Source: Clostridiales bacterium | GTDB lineage: Bacteria; Bacillota; Clostridia; Lachnospirales; Lachnospiraceae | Reading direction: 5' to 3' | Length of the DNA stretch: 7,137 bases | Assembly: GCA_029267975.1 (NCBI GenBank) | Contig: JAJUHH010000148.1 | Span: 1 to 7,137, forward strand | In this document: positions 5,116 through 7,137 of the stretch, piece after piece | Layout: each line of letters opens with the position of its first letter | How positions within the stretch are numbered: position 1 is the stretch's first letter | Position numbers and translations under genes: made by a program | The notes under the pieces: generated by a model | Told to the model about the DNA's origin: nothing | The model's input: only the letters and a program-made list of their open reading frames with translations | Databases searched by the model: none

Positions 5116-6648
5116 CTACTCTCCCCAGTATTTCTGGTCAATACTGCGGTAACAAATAGCCTCGCTGATGTGCTTTGAAGTAATGCGCTCGCTCTGCTCC
5201 AGATCTGCTATGGTTCGGGCAACCTTTAATATTCTGTGGTAAGCTCTGGCGCTGAGATTTAATTTAACAAAGGCCTCTTCTAATAAGGACTGCTCTGCGC
5301 TGTTAAGCCTGCAATATTTCTTGATGGTCTTCGGGGTAAGCTGGGAGTTAAAATAGATCTTCTGTCCCCGGTAGCGTTCTAATTGCATTTGTCTGGCGAT
5401 CTCCACCCGCTTACGGATCTCCTGGGAGGATTCCTGAGGGCCCCCTCCGTGAAGGTCCTGATAATTCATCTGCAGGGCCTCGATACAGATATCAAAGCGG
5501 TCCAAAAGGGGCTGTGAGATACGGCCCAGATAACGCTTCACCATATTAATGGAGCAGTCACAGCGGTTGCGATCCGGATAATAGCCGCAGGAGCAGGGAT
5601 TCATGGCAGCAACCAGCATACAGCTGGCTGGATATTGATAGGAAGCGCCAAGTCTTGCAACGGTGACTGCTTTCTCCTCCAGAGGTTGACGTAGGACCTC
5701 GATTGCATTTTTTTGAAATTCGGGTAATTCGTCCAGAAATAGGACTCCATGATGAGCCAGGCTGATTTCGCCCGGCTTGGGAATACGGCCGCCGCCGATG
5801 AGGGCCGTGGTTGTGATGGTGTGATGGGGACTGCGGAAGGGACGCCTGACAATCAGTGCCTGCTGATTCATTAGACCTGCAATACTATAGATTTTTGAAA
5901 GCTCCATGCTTTCTTCAAAGGAAAGCTCCGGCATGATGGTGGGGATTCGCTTGGCCAGCATGGTCTTGCCGGAACCGGGAGGTCCGATCATAAGAATATT
6001 ATGTAAACCCGATACTGCGATCTCGATGGCACGCTTGGCTGCCCGCTGACCTGCCACCTCACAAAAGTCCATGCCATCCTCCTGATTGGCCTGCTCAAAC
6101 AAAGTATCAAGATCAATGGCTTCTTCCTTCCTACTGGCTCGCCCGGAAAGCAGCTCTACTGCTTCGGACAGACTTGCAACACCATAAGTCCTGATCCCAC
6201 TGACCACAGCTCCTTCCCCGGCGTTTTCTTTGGGGATGATGCAGCGTTCATAGCCCCGCTCCTTTGCCTCATAGACAATCGGCAGGACTCCGTTTACTTT
6301 ATTCACATTACCATTCAGGCTGAGTTCCCCCACGATTAAGGTACCTTTCAGGTCCTCTTGGGGCAGATGGCCAAGGGCCGTTAGAATTGCGATTGCAACA
6401 GGCAGATCGAAGGCGGTACCCTCCTTGCGAATGTCTGCCGGTGATAGATTGACGGTAATCCGTTTGGCCGGGATGTGATAGCCTGCATTCTTCAGGGCGA
6501 TCCTCACACGCTCTCTTGCTTCCTTTACCTCTGATGCAAGATAACCGACCATATCAAAGATAGGCAGACCATCACTGATATCTGCCTCTACAGAGATCAT
6601 AACAGCATCAATCCCATGGACGGCTGCGCTGTATGCTTTACTGAACAT
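5116..6648 (-). CDS. comM: YifB/ComM family AAA+ ATPase (magnesium-chelatase-like)
   Basis: In Gram-negative species ComM is a hexameric helicase that extends heteroduplex by branch migration during transformation; the Firmicute YifB is less studied, so its role here is inferred. The 510-residue product has the family layout. The N-terminal ChlI/Lon-protease-like domain includes KRITVNLSPADIRKEG (62-77) and FDLPVAIAIL (80-89). The AAA+ module has Walker A GPPGSGKT (222-229), Walker B VLFLDE (302-307) and an arginine in LLDRFD (near 384). Four cysteines at 352, 354, 363 and 365 (NPCSCGYY, then CDCS) are typical of the family and absent from true magnesium chelatases. The C-terminal domain carries LSARAYHRILKVARTIADLE. 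The ATG at 6663 adds MKGAF and cannot be excluded, but MFSKAYSAAVHGI from 6648 fits the family and follows AAAGGAG by 5 nt. It is the first gene of the yifB-dprA operon. Confidence 0.95.
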   Translation of the reverse strand: MFSKAYSAAVHGIDAVMISVEADISDGLPIFDMVGYLASEVKEARERVRIALKNAGYHIPAKRITVNLSPADIRKEGTAFDLPVAIAILTALGHLPQEDLKGTLIVGELSLNGNVNKVNGVLPIVYEAKERGYERCIIPKENAGEGAVVSGIRTYGVASLSEAVELLSGRASRKEEAIDLDTLFEQANQEDGMDFCEVAGQRAAKRAIEIAVSGLHNILMIGPPGSGKTMLAKRIPTIMPELSFEESMELSKIYSIAGLMNQQALIVRRPFRSPHHTITTTALIGGGRIPKPGEISLAHHGVLFLDELPEFQKNAIEVLRQPLEEKAVTVARLGASYQYPASCMLVAAMNPCSCGYYPDRNRCDCSINMVKRYLGRISQPLLDRFDICIEALQMNYQDLHGGGPQESSQEIRKRVEIARQMQLERYRGQKIYFNSQLTPKTIKKYCRLNSAEQSLLEEAFVKLNLSARAYHRILKVARTIADLEQSERITSKHISEAICYRSIDQKYWGE

Positions 6649-6653
6649 AAAAG

Positions 6654-6684
6654 CTCCTTTCATTGTCTCTCCGCAATGAAGGAA
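6654..6684 (-). promoter_or_regulatory. Leader hairpin covering the yifB ribosome binding site
   Basis: In the transcript TTCCTTCATTG (6684-6674) can pair with CAATGAAAGGAG (6665-6654) around an 8-nt loop: ten Watson-Crick pairs and one G-U, with one bulged A. The second arm contains both the ATG at 6663 and the AAAGGAG site used for the ATG at 6648. A second purine-rich stretch, GGAGAG, is left exposed in the loop. The structure would lower translation unless opened. Confidence 0.5.
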
Positions 6685-6700
6685 TCATTTGCTTACGCTA

Positions 6701-6729
6701 AGTATAGCAAAAGGATTTCCATCTGGCAA
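6701..6729 (-). promoter_or_regulatory. Sigma-A promoter of the yifB-dprA operon
   Basis: The -35 TTGCCA (6729 to 6724) and the -10 TATACT (6706 to 6701) each match consensus at five of six positions, with an ideal 17-bp spacer and an extended -10 TG (TGC before TATACT). This is the best promoter in the window. Initiation near 6694 gives a leader of about 46 nt. The -35 lies in the loop region of the upstream terminator hairpin. Confidence 0.75.
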
Positions 6730-6741
6730 GGAAATCCTTTT
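6709..6741 (-). terminator. Terminator hairpin after the membrane-protein gene, overlapping the yifB promoter
   Basis: AAAAGGATTTCC and GGAAATCCTTTT form a perfect 12-bp stem around a 9-nt loop, 12 nt after the stop codon at 6754. On the minus strand the second arm ends in four T followed by GC; on the plus strand five T follow, so it could work in both directions. The short T run on the minus strand means efficiency is uncertain. Confidence 0.75.
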
Positions 6742-6753
6742 TATTAGTGCTTC

Positions 6754-7137
6754 TTATCTGATTTCACTTTTCATTTCCTGATAATCTGTAGGATTGTCTT
6801 TACTTAAGAAGCTGCTCCTGCTCTGGGCAAGGTTGTCCGCAATCATCTCCCCAATAAACATAATCAGGGGCAGGATAATGATCAGCCAATAGAGATTGCT
6901 GAAATTCAAAGTATAAAAGTAGTTCAGAAGAAGAACGATGGACATCATAACCACCAGGACAAATAAAATTGCCAGGCGGTAGTTATTTCTTCTTAAGCGT
7001 TCAATCATATAGCGGATCAGCTGAGTTTGCTGCTCCTCCTCTTCTTCATTATAAATAGGAAGCTCCTTCTTTAAATAATCAAACTTATTGTATACATTAT
7101 GTATCAGCTCCTTTTTCCTTTCCTCGGTCAGATATAT
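6754..7137 (-). CDS. Unrecognised protein with two membrane segments, C-terminal part (start outside window)
   Basis: I do not recognise this protein. The frame is open to the window edge, so 127 residues and the stop are visible and the start is beyond 7137; the internal ATG at 7008 lies within a continuous frame and has no clear ribosome binding site, so it is probably not the start. The visible N-terminal part is charged and likely helical (TEERKKELIH, then KFDYLKKELP), with five consecutive glutamates at 32-36 and a basic stretch ERLRRNNYR before the membrane. Two hydrophobic segments follow at about 56-76 (AILFVLVVMMSIVLLLNYFY) and 82-97 (LYWLIIILPLIMFIG), joined by a short loop, then a polar tail of about 30 residues. 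The positive-inside rule suggests both ends are cytoplasmic. A terminator follows it, so it is probably not cotranscribed with yifB. Confidence 0.7.
   Translation of the reverse strand: MYLTEERKKELIHNVYNKFDYLKKELPIYNEEEEEQQTQLIRYMIERLRRNNYRLAILFVLVVMMSIVLLLNYFYTLNFSNLYWLIIILPLIMFIGEMIADNLAQSRSSFLSKDNPTDYQEMKSEIR

Noticed and set aside
4920..5141. Minus-strand frame across the yifB-dprA junction
   Set aside because: It overlaps the end of yifB and the start of dprA in another frame; both neighbouring genes are well supported with family motifs.
5601..5852. Minus-strand frame inside yifB
   Set aside because: It overlaps the Walker B and cysteine region of yifB in another frame, with no ribosome binding site or recognisable motif.
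1..7137. Mobile element, CRISPR array, tRNA/rRNA, phage or defence system
   Set aside because: No transposase or integrase motif, no regularly spaced repeats, no structural RNA signature and no defence-associated domain was seen; all sizeable genes are conserved housekeeping or flagellar genes apart from the partial membrane protein.

Overview
The window looks like the chromosome of a low-to-moderate GC, flagellated Firmicute, most likely a member of the Lachnospiraceae (Clostridium cluster XIVa). The evidence is CodY itself, a CodY N-terminus of the type I recall from that family (MSVQLLDKTRKINNLL), strong AGGAGG-type ribosome binding sites, and the gene order yifB-dprA-topA-codY-flgB. The genus call is from memory of family features, not from a search.

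Every gene lies on the minus strand, so transcription runs from high to low coordinates. (1) 7137-6754: the C-terminal part of an unrecognised protein with two membrane segments, whose start is outside the window. (2) 6753-6649: a 12-bp terminator hairpin that contains the -35 element of the next gene's promoter, followed by a leader that can fold over the ribosome binding site. (3) 6648-5116: yifB/comM, an AAA+ ATPase. (4) 5086-3974: dprA, 29 bp downstream and clearly in the same operon. (5) 3840-1768: topA, topoisomerase I, behind a 133-bp leader with two competing hairpins. (6) 1767-1506: a dense control region with a promoter, tandem repeats and a perfect 10-bp inverted repeat. (7) 1505-735: codY, the nutrient-responsive global regulator. 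(8) 734-471: a terminator, then a promoter and leader. (9) 470-81: flgB. (10) 7-1: the first two codons of what should be flgC, continuing out of the window.

The genes form three functional blocks: DNA recombination and competence (YifB, DprA), DNA topology and nutrient regulation (TopA, CodY), and the start of a flagellar rod/basal-body operon (FlgB, FlgC). In Bacillus subtilis topA and codY are separated by trmFO, codV (xerC), clpQ and clpY; none of these is present here. In B. subtilis CodY also represses the flagellar operon that starts with flgB, so the codY-flgB adjacency may be functional.

For all six complete or nearly complete genes the longest open frame starts upstream of, or inside, the ribosome binding site or is cut by the window edge. 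I re-set the starts from Shine-Dalgarno position and family N-termini. I see no mobile element, CRISPR array, tRNA, rRNA or clearly foreign gene. The core genes are ordinary. The less explained material is in the leaders and promoters of yifB, topA, codY and flgB, and in the divergent effector domain of CodY.
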